Below are positions 1 through 9,285 of a stretch of DNA of 64,000 nt, piece after piece. Source of the stretch: CBDDEC01 sp965226785 (lineage in GTDB: Bacteria; Chloroflexota; Dehalococcoidia; UBA2979); contig CBDDEC010000002.1 in NCBI GenBank assembly GCA_965226785.1, positions 186,001 to 250,000 on the forward strand, in the 5' to 3' direction. A program made the position numbers and the translations under genes. The notes under the pieces are model-generated. The model was not told where the DNA came from. It saw only the letters and a program-made list of their open reading frames with translations, and ran no database searches. The number at the start of each line of letters is the position of its first letter. The stretch's first letter is position 1.

Positions 1-1
1 G

Positions 2-1633
2 GAGGCCGAAGACGAAGCGATCGACCTCGACGAGATTCGTCCCGATCTGCAGCTGATCCACGAGCGGCACGCGGTGACCCTCGACGAGGCGCGGCCCGAT
101 GCCGTCGCGAAGCGGCGGGCGACGAACCAGCGCACCGCCCGCGAGAACGTCTACGACCTCGTCGACGAAGGCACGTTCCGCGAGTACGGCTCGCTGGTCC
201 TGACGCCGGGGAGCGGCCTGCCCCTCGAGGAGGCGATCCGCAAGTTCCCGACCGACGGCATGATCACCGGCGTGGGCGCCGTCAACGGCGACCTCTTCGA
301 TGATGAGACGGCGCGTTGCGCGGTGCTCTCGTACGACTACACCGTGCTAGCGGGCACGCAGGGAGCGGTCAACCATCCGAAGACCGACCGCATGCTCGAC
401 TTTGCGGCGAATCATCTGCGCCCGGTGATCTTCTTCGCCGAGGGCGGCGGCGGCCGCGCCGGCACCGGCGGCCGCCGAGAGGGCGGCCAGCCGACGATGC
501 CTCGGCAGCCCGACGCTGTGAACACGGCGCGCCCGTTGCAGACGCCGACCTTTGCGACGATGGGTCGGCTCAGCGGCCTGGTGCCGCTCGTGGGCATCAC
601 CTCGGGCCGCTGCTTCGCCGGCAACGCTGCGCTGCTCGGCTGCTGCGACGTCATTATCGCGACCGCCGACAGCAACATCGGCATGGGTGGCCCCGCGCTG
701 ATCGAGGGCGGCAACCTCGGCGTCTTCACGCCCGAGGAGATCGGACCGATGGAGGTGCAGGTGCCGAACGGCGTCGTCGACATCGCCGTGGAGGACGAGG
801 CGGAGGCCGTTGCGGTCGCCAAACAGTACGTCTCCTACTTCCAGGGCCCGGTCGAACACTACGAGGAGCACGACCAGCGCCCGCTGCGACGCACCGTGCC
901 GGAGAACCGGCTGCGCATCTACAACGTCCGCGAGGTGATCGAGACGATCGCCGACGTCGATTCAGTGCTCGAGATCCGCCAACACTTCGGGCTGGGCATG
1001 GTGACCTCGTTCATCCGGCTCAAGGGCCAGCCGGTTGGCGTGATCGCCAACAACCCGCATCACCTCGCCGGCGCTATTGACAGCGACGGGGCCGACAAGG
1101 CCGCGCGCTTCATGCAGCTCTGCGACGCCTTCGACATCCCGATCCTCGTGCTCTGCGACACGCCGGGGATGATGGTCGGGCCCGAGGTCGAGAAGACGGC
1201 GCTGGTGCGGCACTGCAGCCGGCTCTTCGTCACCGGCGCCAACCTCACCGTCCCGCACATGACCATCGTGCTGCGCAAGGCCTACGGCCTGGGTGCACAG
1301 GCGATGGCCGGCGGTAGCTTCTGGGAGCCGATGTTCGCCGTCTCCTGGCCGACCGGCGAGTTCGGCGGCATGGGCCTCGAGGGCCAGGTCAAGCTCGGCT
1401 TCCGCAACGAACTCGCGGCGATCGAGGACCCGGCGGAGCGCGCGCAGCGCTACGAGGAGCTGGTCGAACTGGCCTACGAGCGTGGCCGCGCGATCAACTA
1501 CGGCGTCAGCTTCGGCGTCGACGACGTGATCGACCCCGCCGACTCGCGCCAGTGGGTACACGACGGCCTCATGTCCCGCCCCCGACCGCCGAAGCGCACG
1601 GAGAAGAAGCGCCGCAACGTCGACACCTGGTAA
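2..1633 (+). CDS. Acyl-CoA carboxylase carboxyltransferase domain (5' end outside window)
   Basis: This is the carboxyltransferase part of a biotin-dependent acetyl/propionyl-type acyl-CoA carboxylase, which moves CO2 from carboxybiotin to an acyl-CoA to make malonyl- or methylmalonyl-CoA. The frame is open to the left edge. A GTG at 74 exists, but the upstream residues (EAEDEAIDLDEIRPD...) read as protein, so the gene very probably starts outside the window. Both crotonase-like halves are visible: the N-terminal half with a GRLSGLVPLVGITSGRCFAG stretch and a Gly-rich oxyanion region, and the C-terminal half with ILVLCDTPGMMVGPEVE and AYGLGAQAMAGGSFWEP. The acidic lead-in suggests a linker from an upstream biotin carboxylase/BCCP region, i.e. 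a fused single-chain carboxylase; that is inference. The C-terminus (RPRPPKRTEKKRRNVDTW) is basic. The gene looks intact within the window. Confidence 0.9.
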   Translation, partial: EAEDEAIDLDEIRPDLQLIHERHAVTLDEARPDAVAKRRATNQRTARENVYDLVDEGTFREYGSLVLTPGSGLPLEEAIRKFPTDGMITGVGAVNGDLFDDETARCAVLSYDYTVLAGTQGAVNHPKTDRMLDFAANHLRPVIFFAEGGGGRAGTGGRREGGQPTMPRQPDAVNTARPLQTPTFATMGRLSGLVPLVGITSGRCFAGNAALLGCCDVIIATADSNIGMGGPALIEGGNLGVFTPEEIGPMEVQVPNGVVDIAVEDEAEAVAVAKQYVSYFQGPVEHYEEHDQRPLRRTVPENRLRIYNVREVIETIADVDSVLEIRQHFGLGMVTSFIRLKGQPVGVIANNPHHLAGAIDSDGADKAARFMQLCDAFDIPILVLCDTPGMMVGPEVEKTALVRHCSRLFVTGANLTVPHMTIVLRKAYGLGAQAMAGGSFWEPMFAVSWPTGEFGGMGLEGQVKLGFRNELAAIEDPAERAQRYEELVELAYERGRAINYGVSFGVDDVIDPADSRQWVHDGLMSRPRPPKRTEKKRRNVDTW

Positions 1634-1731
1634 CGAATCGAGTTCGGCAGGCGACTAGTCTGTTGCTCGTGCGCTCCCGTGGGCGCCCTTCGACACTTGC
1701 GGGATGGGAGAGCGTCAACATCGCTAAGGCA

Positions 1732-2157
1732 ATGACCGCAGGCATCGAAATCGCACGGCCAGCCGCCGAGGTCTTCGAGTACATCGCGGACTTCGAACGC
1801 AACCCGTCGTGGCAGCAGGGGATGAAGGAGTGTCGCTGGACCAGCGACCCGCCGCTGCGGGTCGGGTCGACGTACGACCAGAAGGCGTCGTTCCTCGGGC
1901 GCGCGATCGAGTCGAGCTTTGTGGTCACGGCTCTTGAGCCGGGTGCATCGATCACGATCGAAACGACTGAGAGCACGTTCCCGATCAAGGTGACTCGAGC
2001 AGTCGAGCCGCGAGGTGACGGCAGCTCGTACGTCTCCGCTACGATCGATGGTGGTCCCGGCGGTGTCCTGGCCGTCTTGGCGCCGCTGATGCGCCTGATG
2101 GCGCAGCGATCCGTTCGTGGCGACTACCGCCGACTGAAGGCAATCCTCGAGGACTAG
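1732..2157 (+). CDS. SRPBCC (Bet v1/START-like) family protein
   Basis: This 141-residue protein has the helix-grip fold signature of polyketide cyclase/SRPBCC proteins: an N-terminal strand (GIEIARPAAEVFEYIADF), then NPSWQQGMKECRW, and a C-terminal long helix (LMRLMAQRSVRGDYRRLKAI). Members bind hydrophobic ligands in a deep cavity; the ligand cannot be read from sequence. I chose ATG 1732 because the open frame upstream is low-complexity and lacks homologous character. The gene follows the carboxyltransferase in the same direction about 100 bases downstream. It looks intact. Confidence 0.75.
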   Translation: MTAGIEIARPAAEVFEYIADFERNPSWQQGMKECRWTSDPPLRVGSTYDQKASFLGRAIESSFVVTALEPGASITIETTESTFPIKVTRAVEPRGDGSSYVSATIDGGPGGVLAVLAPLMRLMAQRSVRGDYRRLKAILED

Positions 2158-2261
2158 TCGCTGAAAGTGCCAGAGCCGAACGGCCCGAGACAAACGGCTC
2201 GTCATGTTCTATGGTCGCCCCGTCTGCAACACGAATGTGATGCGAGACGAGGAGGGCTCAC

Positions 2262-2685
2262 ATGTCAGCAGAGAACGGGGCACTGATTCGCCGCGCCTGG
2301 GACGAGATGATCAACGGGAACAATCTCGACTTGCTCCCCGAGATCTACGCGGCTGATGCGGCCTACCACGGACCGGACGGCGACCTCAACGGCGTCGAGG
2401 AGCTGCGAGCGATGATCACGGGCTATCTGACCGCGAATCCCCGACGTGCAGGCGACGATCGACGACCTGGTCACCTCGGGCGACCAGGTCGTGGTGCGCG
2501 CGACCGTGCGAGGCACCAACACCGGACCACTGGGCGATATCCCGCCGAGCGGCGAGTCCATCGAGATGACGATCATGCAGTTCCTGCGGATCGAGGACGG
2601 TCGCATCGTCGAGGAGTGGGAGCAGTTCAACCTGCTCGCGATGCTCCAGCAGATCGGTGCGATCCCGGCGGAGGTGGGCGCTTAG
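2262..2685 (+). pseudogene. SnoaL-like cyclase/ester-cyclase family protein, frameshifted
   Basis: The first half (MSAENGALIRRAWDEMINGN) and the second half (ATIDDLVTSGDQVVVRATV ... IEDGRIVEEWEQFNLLAML) are the two parts of a SnoaL-like NTF2-fold protein of about 140 residues. They lie in different frames. The switch is in the CCCC run near 2438: removing one C gives a continuous ANPDVQATIDD. An RBS (GAGGAGG) precedes ATG 2262, so the start is well supported. Either the gene carries a one-base insertion in a homopolymer or the consensus is wrong there. SnoaL-like proteins act on small polyketide-like or unknown substrates; the substrate cannot be inferred here. Confidence 0.7.
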
Positions 2686-2697
2686 CGCCACCGGGTC

Positions 2698-2943
2698 CTA
2701 CGCGAGGTCCTCCACGTACTGGAGGCCGGCGCACTCGCGTGTGTAGGCGTTCCAGTACCCCTGGTGGCAGACGCACCGGCACGTCTCGGACACACACGCG
2801 TCGGAACAGGCCGCGATGTGCTGCTGGCCGGGCTGCAGGTTCGAGTAGCGAACCCGGATCGTCGGGCGCGGAGAGGTGCGAGGGCCCTTCGCGTCGCCGC
2901 CTCGCGCGCTTCGCTCTGGCGGGGGCGGGACCGAGATGGCCAT
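2698..2943 (-). CDS. Small Cys-rich hypothetical protein
   Basis: I do not recognise this 81-residue frame. Its C-terminal third contains five Cys in a compact pattern (ACSDACVSETCRCVCHQGYW) with a His and aromatic residues, which could bind a metal or form disulfides. The first 30 residues are low-complexity and the true start may be internal. It lies between the SnoaL-like gene and dodecin on the opposite strand to the former. It may be a chance frame; its case rests on the Cys cluster and the absence of any other gene here. Confidence 0.35.
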   Translation of the reverse strand: MAISVPPPPERSARGGDAKGPRTSPRPTIRVRYSNLQPGQQHIAACSDACVSETCRCVCHQGYWNAYTRECAGLQYVEDLA

Positions 2944-2988
2944 CGCTGGCCGCTTCTCCGGGCGGGAAGTTGCGTGCCCCGAGGTGGG

Positions 2989-3219
2989 TCAGTCCTCCAG
3001 GGCCGTGTGACTCTCGACGCGGAAGCCGACATCGACCTTGACCTGGAACCAGGCGATCTGCTGGTCGTCGATCTGGCCCCGGATCTCTTTGACCTCGAAC
3101 CAGTCGAGGTTGCGCAGCGTCTCGCCCGCGCGGTCGACGGCGCCTCGGATGGCGGCGTCGACACCGTCCGGTGACGAGCCGACGAGTTCGACCATCTTGT
3201 AAACGTGTCCATCGCTCAT
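2989..3219 (-). CDS. Dodecin family flavin-binding protein
   Basis: This 76-residue protein has the full dodecin pattern: HVYKMVELVGSSPDGVDAAI, the flavin-stacking Trp in LDWFEVKEIRGQI, and a final strand with WFQVKVDVGFRVE. Dodecins assemble into hollow dodecamers that store riboflavin, FMN or FAD and protect against flavin photochemistry. ATG 3219 is preceded by a GAGGAGG ribosome site, and the length is typical of the family. It is monocistronic as far as can be seen. The 350 bases upstream hold no other gene. Confidence 0.93.
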   Translation of the reverse strand: MSDGHVYKMVELVGSSPDGVDAAIRGAVDRAGETLRNLDWFEVKEIRGQIDDQQIAWFQVKVDVGFRVESHTALED

Positions 3220-3572
3220 CGCAGCCTCCTCGTGGCTCGGTGCGGCTGAATGCGAAGGGCAGGCCCTGCGGCCTGCCCGGTTTCGCTTGCGTGAATGTGG
3301 TCGTGCCCAGCGTCGCGTCGCTGGCTGAGCCAATGGGCCGTCATTACGTCGATCGGCCCGTGGATGTGCGACCCCGGGCTTGAATCGAATCCGCTCGGTC
3401 CAATGGCGGCCTCCTCGATTACAGCGTGGTCGGCGGTCTACTTCGACGCCTGCAGGATAAGTGAGCTCGCGATCGTGAGAGTGCGCACAGCCACAACGTA
3501 GACGTCCCCGAGGAGGTTCGTCACGCATCACGAGGCCCCCGCCCGCTCGCCGCTTCGACGTACGATTGAGCG
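3220..3572. other. Non-coding stretch, nothing recognised
   Basis: This region lies between the divergent dodecin gene and the next plus-strand gene. I see no conserved frame, RNA or repeat. It must hold the promoters of both flanking genes, but I cannot place them with confidence. Confidence 0.4.
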
Positions 3573-4034
3573 GTGAGTCGTGATACTGCTCTTCTGCTTG
3601 CGCTGGGTCTCGCTGCCCTCGTCGTTGTCGCTGCGCTCGGCGGCGGCCTGCTTGGCGGCAGCGTGACCACGCAGGTGCACCCGAACGACCAGCCCGATCC
3701 GACCGCCGACGGCGTCGTCTACATGGTCCGCGAGGAGGCGCACCGGAGCATCCTGGGGTTCGAGTTCGGCAAACGGCGGTCCATCGGCGTGAGTTTCCTC
3801 GTCGCTGCCGGATGCGCAGCAACGCTCGACGGCGGTGACGGCTGGCCGGGCGACGAGCCCTCGTGCGCGAGCGATGTCGAGGTCGAGGTCGAGGGTGAGG
3901 TGGGGCTCATGGGCCGACAGGCCGACGGCCAGGGCCTCGTCGGCGTGATCTTCGAGGTGTCGCGCGAGTGCTTCGACGCGGTCGCGGTCGGGGTCGCCTG
4001 GCCGCCGGTGGCGGCGGTCTGCAGCGGAGACTGA
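3573..4034 (+). CDS. Hypothetical membrane-anchored small protein
   Basis: I do not recognise the family. The 153-residue protein starts at GTG 3573 and opens with one hydrophobic segment (residues about 5-30, LLLALGLAALVVVAALGGGL). The remaining 120 residues look extracytoplasmic, with an acidic strand (DVEVEVEGEVGLMG) and three Cys. This looks like a signal anchor plus a small beta domain. A similarly oriented gene with an N-terminal membrane segment starts 31 bases downstream, so the two may form an operon. Confidence 0.55.
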   Translation: MSRDTALLLALGLAALVVVAALGGGLLGGSVTTQVHPNDQPDPTADGVVYMVREEAHRSILGFEFGKRRSIGVSFLVAAGCAATLDGGDGWPGDEPSCASDVEVEVEGEVGLMGRQADGQGLVGVIFEVSRECFDAVAVGVAWPPVAAVCSGD

Positions 4035-4064
4035 ATCGCCGCTGCCGCTTAGGCTAGCGCGACT

Positions 4065-5293
4065 ATGCGACGTCGGACCGCGCTGTACGCCCTCGGGGGC
4101 TGGATCATCTTCGCCGTGTTCCTGCGGCTCGTGGTCGTGCCCGCCGAGGTGTGCGGCAACGTGAGCGCGCACTCGCTGCGGGAGGCTTCGGCGGCCGCGA
4201 GCGACTGGATCGAACGCTCGCTGCGGCCGAGCGGGCGCTACGTCTACATCTACGACGCCAACACCGACAGCCAGCCCAATCTCTACAACGAGGTACGCCA
4301 CGCCGGGGTGACGATGGCGCTGTATCAGTCCGCCGGGCGGGGCGCCGACGCGCGGGCCCTCAAGACCGCTGACGAGGCGCTGGTCTGGATGCTCGATCAT
4401 CTCTACCGGCAGGACGGCTGGGCCGCGCTCACCGACCAGAACGGCGGACGCGCCAAGCTCGGCGGCACCGCGCTGATGCTCTCGCCGAACGCCGCCTCGC
4501 GACCGGCGGTGACGCCAGCTACGACGAGGTGATGCGGGAGCTGGGCAGCTTCCTCGTCTGGATGCAGCGCGAGGACGGTGGGTTCCACATCGCCTTCGAC
4601 GTCGGGCCGCGCGCGCCGGACCTCATCGGCACATCACGGTACTTCCCGGGCGAGGCGCTGTGGGCGCTGGCGCTGCTGCACGAGGCGCTGCCCGACCCGC
4701 AGTGGGAGCAGGCGGCGCGGCGAGCGGCTCGATTTATCTCCACGCTGCGCGACGACATCGAAGGCGTCGAGTACCCGCCGCTGAACGACCACTGGGCCTC
4801 CTACGGCTTCGCCGAGATGGCGGAGTGGGGCCTCGAGGAGCCGGAGATCGAGTACGCACGCCGGCTGGCCGCCCGGTTCGGGTTCCTCGTGCGCACGGAG
4901 GCGCAGCTGGAGGGTGGCGGCGTCGCCGCGGCGACGCGAGGCACCACGCCCCGGCGCGCCGCCAGCCTCGGAACGTGGGTGGAGGGCATGTCGGCGCTGT
5001 GGCGGCTCTCCGTAGCGGACGAACGCCTCTCCGACCTCAGCGACGACATTGCGGAGCGCCTTGCCTGCGCCGGGGCCATCCTCGTGGAACGCCAGTACGG
5101 AGCGGACGAGGCCAGCGAGAGCAGCAATCCGGCGCTCGTCGAAGGCGCCTGGTTCGTGAACGGAGAAACGCGCATGGACGACCAGCAGCATGCGCTGAGC
5201 GGACTGCTCTACGCCGCCGACGCCCTCGACGACCGCGCAAAGCGCGAGCCCGATGCACCCCTGGCGACGGCGTCGAACGCGGCACGACCGTGA
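4065..5293 (+). pseudogene. Alpha/alpha-toroid (glycosidase/cyclase-like) protein, frameshifted
   Basis: Two consecutive open frames form one protein of about 409 residues. The first begins with an N-terminal membrane segment (LYALGGWIIFAVFLRLVVVP) and ends near WAALTDQNGGRAKLGGTALM. The second, in another frame, resumes at AERRLATGGDASYDEVMREL and continues through WMQREDGGFHIAFDVG, YFPGEALWALALLHEA and ASLGTWVEGMSALWRL. The repeating helix pattern with GG/W/Y motifs is that of an (alpha/alpha)6 barrel as in glycoside hydrolases, epimerases and terpene cyclases; the reaction is unknown. The frame is lost near 4485, where one base is missing after ATGCTC. The gene ends in a GTGA overlap with the next reading frame, showing translational coupling. 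Confidence 0.65.
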
Positions 5294-5450
5294 GCGACGC
5301 GGTGCTTGTCTTCCTCGCGATGCTGGCGGCCATCAACCCGGCCGCGCAGGGAGCGCGTCCCGACCCCGCCGAGGGCTCCGAGCGACCGTCGCCGCTGCTC
5401 GCGGCGGGCGCTCCGTCCCCCACCGTGGCGCCATCCTGCGACGCAATGTG
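5290..5450 (+). pseudogene. N-terminal stub of a membrane protein
   Basis: The start GTG overlaps the stop of the preceding gene (GTGA). The encoded residues begin VSDAVLVFLAMLAAINPAAQ, like the first membrane helix of MarC-type or related integral membrane proteins. After about 50 residues the sequence loses coding character and runs into a patch with no relation to it. I read this as the first part of an operon partner cut off by an insertion/deletion near 5450. The family assignment is tentative. Confidence 0.4.
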
Positions 5451-5478
5451 TCCCAGGGGGTTTGTGCGACAGCCTCTG

Positions 5479-5703
5479 CTAGGCGCCGAATTGCTCTGTT
5501 GCGATCTGAATGAACCTCAGAGCGCTATCTCGCTGGTCGCTGAGCGCTTGAGCCATTGCAGCGATGCGGTCAGCCTCACTGCTATCCTGCCGTCGTCTGC
5601 TCTCGTCCTCAAGCGCCAGCGCCAGCGCACTCAGAACGTCCAGCGCAATGTGTAAATCGGCGCACTTGTAAGCGACTCTGATGAGGTCTTCGAGCACTGC
5701 CAT
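5479..5703 (-). CDS. Hypothetical helical protein
   Basis: I do not recognise this 74-residue frame, which starts at ATG 5703. It is rich in Ala, Leu, Asp and Arg (HIALDVLSALALALEDESR, RIAAMAQALSDQRDSALRFI) and would be almost wholly helical. It lies between the stub of a membrane protein and a MITE-1 end, so it may be a leftover of a larger gene or a passenger of the insertion. There is no visible strong ribosome site. Confidence 0.35.
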   Translation of the reverse strand: MAVLEDLIRVAYKCADLHIALDVLSALALALEDESRRRQDSSEADRIAAMAQALSDQRDSALRFIQIATEQFGA

Positions 5704-5754
5704 CGCGCGAGCTTGTCCTTGACGAGCGCGCGAGTCGGCGGCTCTTGCCTGGGC

Positions 5755-5866
5755 CGTGGGGCGGCAATATCTCATCCGGCCAGCGTTTGCAACCTTTCGC
5801 GGTCCTTCGACGGATCACGCTGGCCCCTTCGATGATCAACGGACTCATAAGCCGTCGGTCATCGTC
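5755..5866 (+). mobile_element. MITE-1 copy, left part only
   Basis: It begins GTGGGGCGGCAATATCTCAT, like the left end of the complete MITE-1 at 36,599, and includes the conserved internal motif GATGATCAACGGACTCATAA at 5831. The sequence then passes directly into the 3'-truncated FAH gene. The right terminal repeat is missing, so the element has lost its end together with the end of the gene. Confidence 0.7.
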
Positions 5867-5867
5867 C

Positions 5868-6239
5868 GTAAGAGTAAGAGCCGAGGACGACGCCGCGACG
5901 GCCGATCACCGCCACCACCTCCGCCTCCTCGTCGACGCGCCGTGCGCCGGCCGGGAGCACGATCGTGTCACCGTGCCCGATCAGCGAGGAGGGCGCCTTC
6001 AGGAACGCCTCGGGCTGCGCGGGCGGAGGGTTGTCGCCCGAGTGGCTCCGGTAGTTGATCCCGATCGCCACGACCTTCGTCGGCCGCGTCGGCGGCAACA
6101 GCTGCACCTGGCTCAACGTAGTGCGCTCGCCGGTCGGCTCGAGCTGGCCGAACGGGCCACCTCGCACCAGCTCGACGGTGCCGCGGCCGCTGATCACCGC
6201 CGAGGCGCGTCCGTTGTGTCGTACTCGCGCGATGCGCAT
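5868..6239 (-). pseudogene. Fumarylacetoacetate hydrolase family protein, 3' truncated
   Basis: Only the N-terminal 120 residues remain. They match the FAH superfamily (2-keto-acid hydrolases/decarboxylases acting in aromatic-compound and sugar-acid catabolism): KVVAIGINYRSHSGD, EAFLKAPSSLIGHGDTI and DEEAEVVAVIGRR, where the last stretch carries an acidic metal-binding residue. Normal members are about 250-300 residues. The coding sequence stops abruptly at the MITE-1 copy at 5866, so the C-terminal two thirds of the catalytic domain are gone and the product would be inactive. Confidence 0.8.
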
Positions 6240-6551
6240 CGATTGCCGCCCCTCGCCGCTCGTCCCGTCAGTCGTCGTGCCGTCGGCGGCATGCTACCGG
6301 GCGGAGGACGCTGCGCGAGCATCCGACGGCTGACCGTTTCCGGCGCCACGTCAGCGCTCCTCCAGACCTGGCAGACTCGACGGCGTGCTAGAGTCCCTGT
6401 CGGCTGTTCCCAAGTTGGAGCGCTCTTCGACGCGCCGGACGTTCATGCAGAGGACGGGAACGGTTTTCGGTCGGCACCGCCCGGTGGCTGGAGCGTGGGG
6501 TCGAGAGCGCCCAGGAGTCGTTCGTAGCCTCAGCATTGGATGGTGAGTCAC

Positions 6552-7301
6552 ATGAGTGCTGTCAAGGACATCTTGAAGGCCGGCAAGACCGCTATCGGCA
6601 CGTCCGCTTCGGTGAATAGTGACGTCGGATTCCTGGCCGACTCGGGCTATGACTTTCTGCTCCTTGATACCCAGCACTCGCCGGTGGAGATCAAGCAGCT
6701 GGCGCCCGCGCTCCAGGCGATGCGGGGCAAGCCGGCCGCTCCGGTCATCAGAGTCGGCGACAATCGCCCGGACCAGATCTGCTATGCGCTCGATATCGGC
6801 GCGAAGGGCATCATCGTTCCCATGGTCAACACCAGGGAAGAAGCTGAGCACATGGTGCAGTGGTGCAAGTATCCCTTCGACGGGGTGCGAAGCTCCGCCG
6901 GCATGAGGGGCGAGTGGGGCGAGTTCGCGAGCTACCGCGAGTACATGGACGGGGTGAACGAGCAGCTACTGATCATCCCGATGATCGAGACTTTAGAGGC
7001 CATTGAAAACATCGAAGAGATTCTTAGTGTCCCGGGGATTGACGTCCTGTTGGTCGGGCCGTCGGATCTATCGATCAACCTCGATGTTGCGCTGGACTAT
7101 CCGAATCCCAAGTATCAGAACGCGCTGGATACGATCGCGACTGCCTGTAAGAACGCCGGTGTCGTTCCGGGCATGTACTTCATCCCCCCCGGACTCGAGA
7201 CGAGCGACTTCATCGCGAAAGGGTTCAACTTCTTTACGCTGCCCTGGAATCGGTGGGCAGCGGAAGGCATTCAGAATGGTCTCGCGAGCGTGAGGGGATA
7301 G
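6552..7301 (+). CDS. HpcH/HpaI-family aldolase
   Basis: This class II pyruvate aldolase family cleaves or forms C-C bonds of 2-keto-3-deoxy acids or 4-hydroxy-2-oxo acids with a divalent metal. The 249-residue protein has the TIM-barrel motifs FLLLDTQHSPVEIKQL, GAKGIIVPMVNTREEAEHMV, the metal Glu in IIPMIETLEAIENI and the Asp in VLLVGPSDLSINLD. I prefer ATG 6552 over ATG 6540 because GGATGGTGAG lies at a suitable distance before it. The gene looks intact and is less GC-rich than its neighbours (many TAT, ATC and GAT codons), hinting at separate ancestry. Exact substrate is unknown. Confidence 0.88.
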   Translation: MSAVKDILKAGKTAIGTSASVNSDVGFLADSGYDFLLLDTQHSPVEIKQLAPALQAMRGKPAAPVIRVGDNRPDQICYALDIGAKGIIVPMVNTREEAEHMVQWCKYPFDGVRSSAGMRGEWGEFASYREYMDGVNEQLLIIPMIETLEAIENIEEILSVPGIDVLLVGPSDLSINLDVALDYPNPKYQNALDTIATACKNAGVVPGMYFIPPGLETSDFIAKGFNFFTLPWNRWAAEGIQNGLASVRG

Positions 7302-7433
7302 TCGCCTGGCGCCTCGCACGCGTGCTACGCGGGCTCGCCAACCTGGAACGAGCCGGGCGATCGACTGCCGTGTGCGGCGGCCGTGCCCATCAAGATGAGC
7401 CTCCCTTGGGCCGCCGTCGCAGCTCAGCTGCCG

Positions 7434-7570
7434 GCGTTTCTCGTCGTCATGAGCGTGGTCGCGACGGACGGGATGATCAACGTACTCATAAGCCGTCGGT
7501 CATCGCGTCCGACGACATCGGCACTGTCAGAACGGGCGTCAGCACTGGTCGGATGGAGTTTTCTTGCCGA
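7434..7570 (+). mobile_element. MITE-1 copy, degenerate
   Basis: It shares with the complete copy the block GTTTCTCGTCGTCATGAGC, the internal motif at 7472-7505 and the right end (CAGCACTGGTCGGATGGAGT followed by TTTCTTGCCG). The left terminal repeat is not clear. It separates the HpcH gene from the DUF3179 fragment. Nothing else is seen in 7302-7577. Confidence 0.6.
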
Positions 7571-7577
7571 CAAGCGA

Positions 7578-7897
7578 CTAATCGAGCGCACGTGTCCATG
7601 GCGAACCGTCGGGGAAGAAGTCGGTCCAGGCGAACCAGAACATCGGCGTTGCCGGTACCTGCAGCAGCTGCGTCCCTGCGAGCTCGCCGTCGAACGCCAC
7701 GCCGCCCAGGGCAGACCAGCGACTGCCAGTCTCCGTATCGATCGTGACCGGACCTCCGTCCGGCGCCGCGCCCTCGCCGGCGGCAAACGTCAGCAGCCGG
7801 CCCTCGACAGTGCGGTCCCATGCTGACGCCGTGCCCTGTCGCTGGTCGACGAACACCGCGAGTGCGGTTGACCCCACGAGGTCGTTGAGCACCTGGT
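7578..7897 (-). pseudogene. DUF3179 family protein, C-terminal fragment
   Basis: About 105 residues of a DUF3179 protein remain: VLNDLVGSTALAVFVDQRQ, GPVTIDTETGSRWSALGGVA, LLQVPATPMFWFAWTDFFP. DUF3179 proteins are secreted or membrane-attached proteins of unknown function, usually 300 or more residues. The N-terminal part is replaced at 7898 by the end of ISA copy 1, so this gene was cut by that insertion. The stop codon is natural. Confidence 0.75.
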
Positions 7898-8815
7898 CGT
7901 GGGACGGCAAAACTTGATCCGTGCGGTTCGATGCTGAGATAGCAGAGTATCGGCGAGCCACGAGAGGCTCGTCTGTGCTCTACCTCCGTCTGCTTGTCGC
8001 AGCACTCTTCGCATCGGTCCGCGCCCGCCGAGATCTCGTCCTCGAGAACTTGGCGCTGCGGCATCAGCTCGCCGTCTACACAAGGGGCCGTCGTCGACCG
8101 CGACTCCGTCGCCACGACCGCCGACTCTGGTCACTGCTGGCACGTGGTTGGTCCGGCTGGCGAGGCACGCTCGTGATGGTCGAGCCGGACACGGTGGTGC
8201 GCTGGCATCGTTCTGCTTGGCGCGCCTACTGGCGCTGGAAGAGTCGTCGCCGCTCCGGACGTCCCCACATTCCCGCCGAGTGGCAGCGGCTGATCCTGCG
8301 CAGCGCCACTGAGCATCCGCGGTGGGGCGCCGTCCGCATCGTCGGCGAGCTGCGTGCCCTTGGCTTCGAGGTCAGCGCCCGCACCGTGAGTCGCTACCGC
8401 CGGCAAGCGCTGCGGCGCCCCCCGAGCCAGTCGTGGCGCACGTTTCTCCGCAACCACGCGTCCAGCATCTGGGCCGCCGATCTGTTCACGGTCCAGACGC
8501 TCGCCTTCCGCACGCTCTACGTGCTCATCGTGATCGACCACGACCGGCGCCGCATCCGGCACTGGAACGTCACGGAGCACCCGATCGCGCCCTGGATCTG
8601 GCAGCAGATGATCGAGGCGACCGCCTGGGGTCAGCAGCCAGGGTTCCTGATCCGAGACCGCGACCGTAGCTATGGCGGGGACTTCATCGCACGCGCTCGA
8701 CGGATCGGGATCGAGACGATTCTGACTCCGGTGCGCGCGCCGAACGCCAACGCCATCGCCGAGCGGGTGATCGGGACGCTCCGGCGCGAGTGCCTCGATC
8801 ACGTCATCGCCGTCG
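7898..8815 (+). mobile_element. ISA copy 1 (rve-type insertion sequence), 3' truncated
   Basis: The left end GTGGGACGGCAAAACTTGAT matches the terminal repeat of the complete copy at 19,681-20,802. The transposase frame (from 7921) runs through the DDE core with DRDRSYGGDFIARARR and APNANAIAERVIG, then departs from the other copies after HVIAV at 8815, leaving no right end. About 200 bases of the element are missing. The following 150 bases show nothing recognisable. Confidence 0.85.
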
Positions 8816-8871
8816 CCGATCTGAACTCCGACCGGCGCGAGGTGACGCCCGGGCGTGCGTCGGCGACTTAG
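7921..8871 (+). pseudogene. ISA transposase, C-terminally truncated
   Basis: This integrase-core (rve) transposase is 316 residues against 359 in the complete copy. The N-terminal 298 residues are nearly identical to that copy; the last residues (ADLNSDRREVTPGRASAT) are unrelated readthrough. The DDE residues are present (WAADLF, DRDRSYGG, NAIAERV), but the C-terminal part after HVIAV is lost, so activity is unlikely. Confidence 0.8.
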
Positions 8872-8964
8872 AGCGAGCTGCAAGCGCTCTGGATCTGTTC
8901 GGTCCGGAAGTCAAGCGTCGAACCGGCAAACGGGCGGCCGATCTGGTCGACATCTCCGCGACGA

Positions 8965-9154
8965 TCTTGATGCCCCAGAAGACGCCCTCCATGATGCGCA
9001 CCTGCGCGAGCGTCAGATCGCGATAGTCGGTCAGGTACACGACCCAGACGGCGAGGAAGGGGATCAGACCCGCAAAGACCTCGTACGCCGTGAGCAGGCG
9101 GACATTGCGGCGCACCGTTGCGACGCGAGGCGGAGGGGCGGTCGTGGTGGTCAA
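8965..9154 (-). pseudogene. MFS transporter, N-terminal fragment
   Basis: A TTG at 9154 starts a frame with the first transmembrane helices of a major facilitator transporter: RNVRLLTAYEVFAGLIPFLA then VWVVYLTDYRDLTLAQVRIM and EGVFWGIKIVAEM. Just where the conserved loop after helix 2 (usually PTGxxADRxGRR) should follow, the similarity ends near 8965. The remainder of a roughly 400-residue protein is absent, and ISA copy 1 lies 150 bases away, so deletion next to the insertion is likely. Confidence 0.65.
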
Positions 9155-9285
9155 CGTCGGATCAGCGTGCGGCCTGGGCGGCGCGGCGGCCCGCGGGGCG
9201 CGACGTGTTCGTGGCGCGCAGGCTGCTCCGTTCGGATAATGGGAGCGATCCGGGTCCAGGGTCCGCTCGACAGCCGGAGGCCGCA

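Noticed and set aside
316..1561. Long reading frames overlapping the carboxyltransferase gene on both strands
   Set aside because: They have Arg/Pro/Ala-rich shadow composition typical of high-GC DNA. The same judgement applies to most alternative frames in the window.
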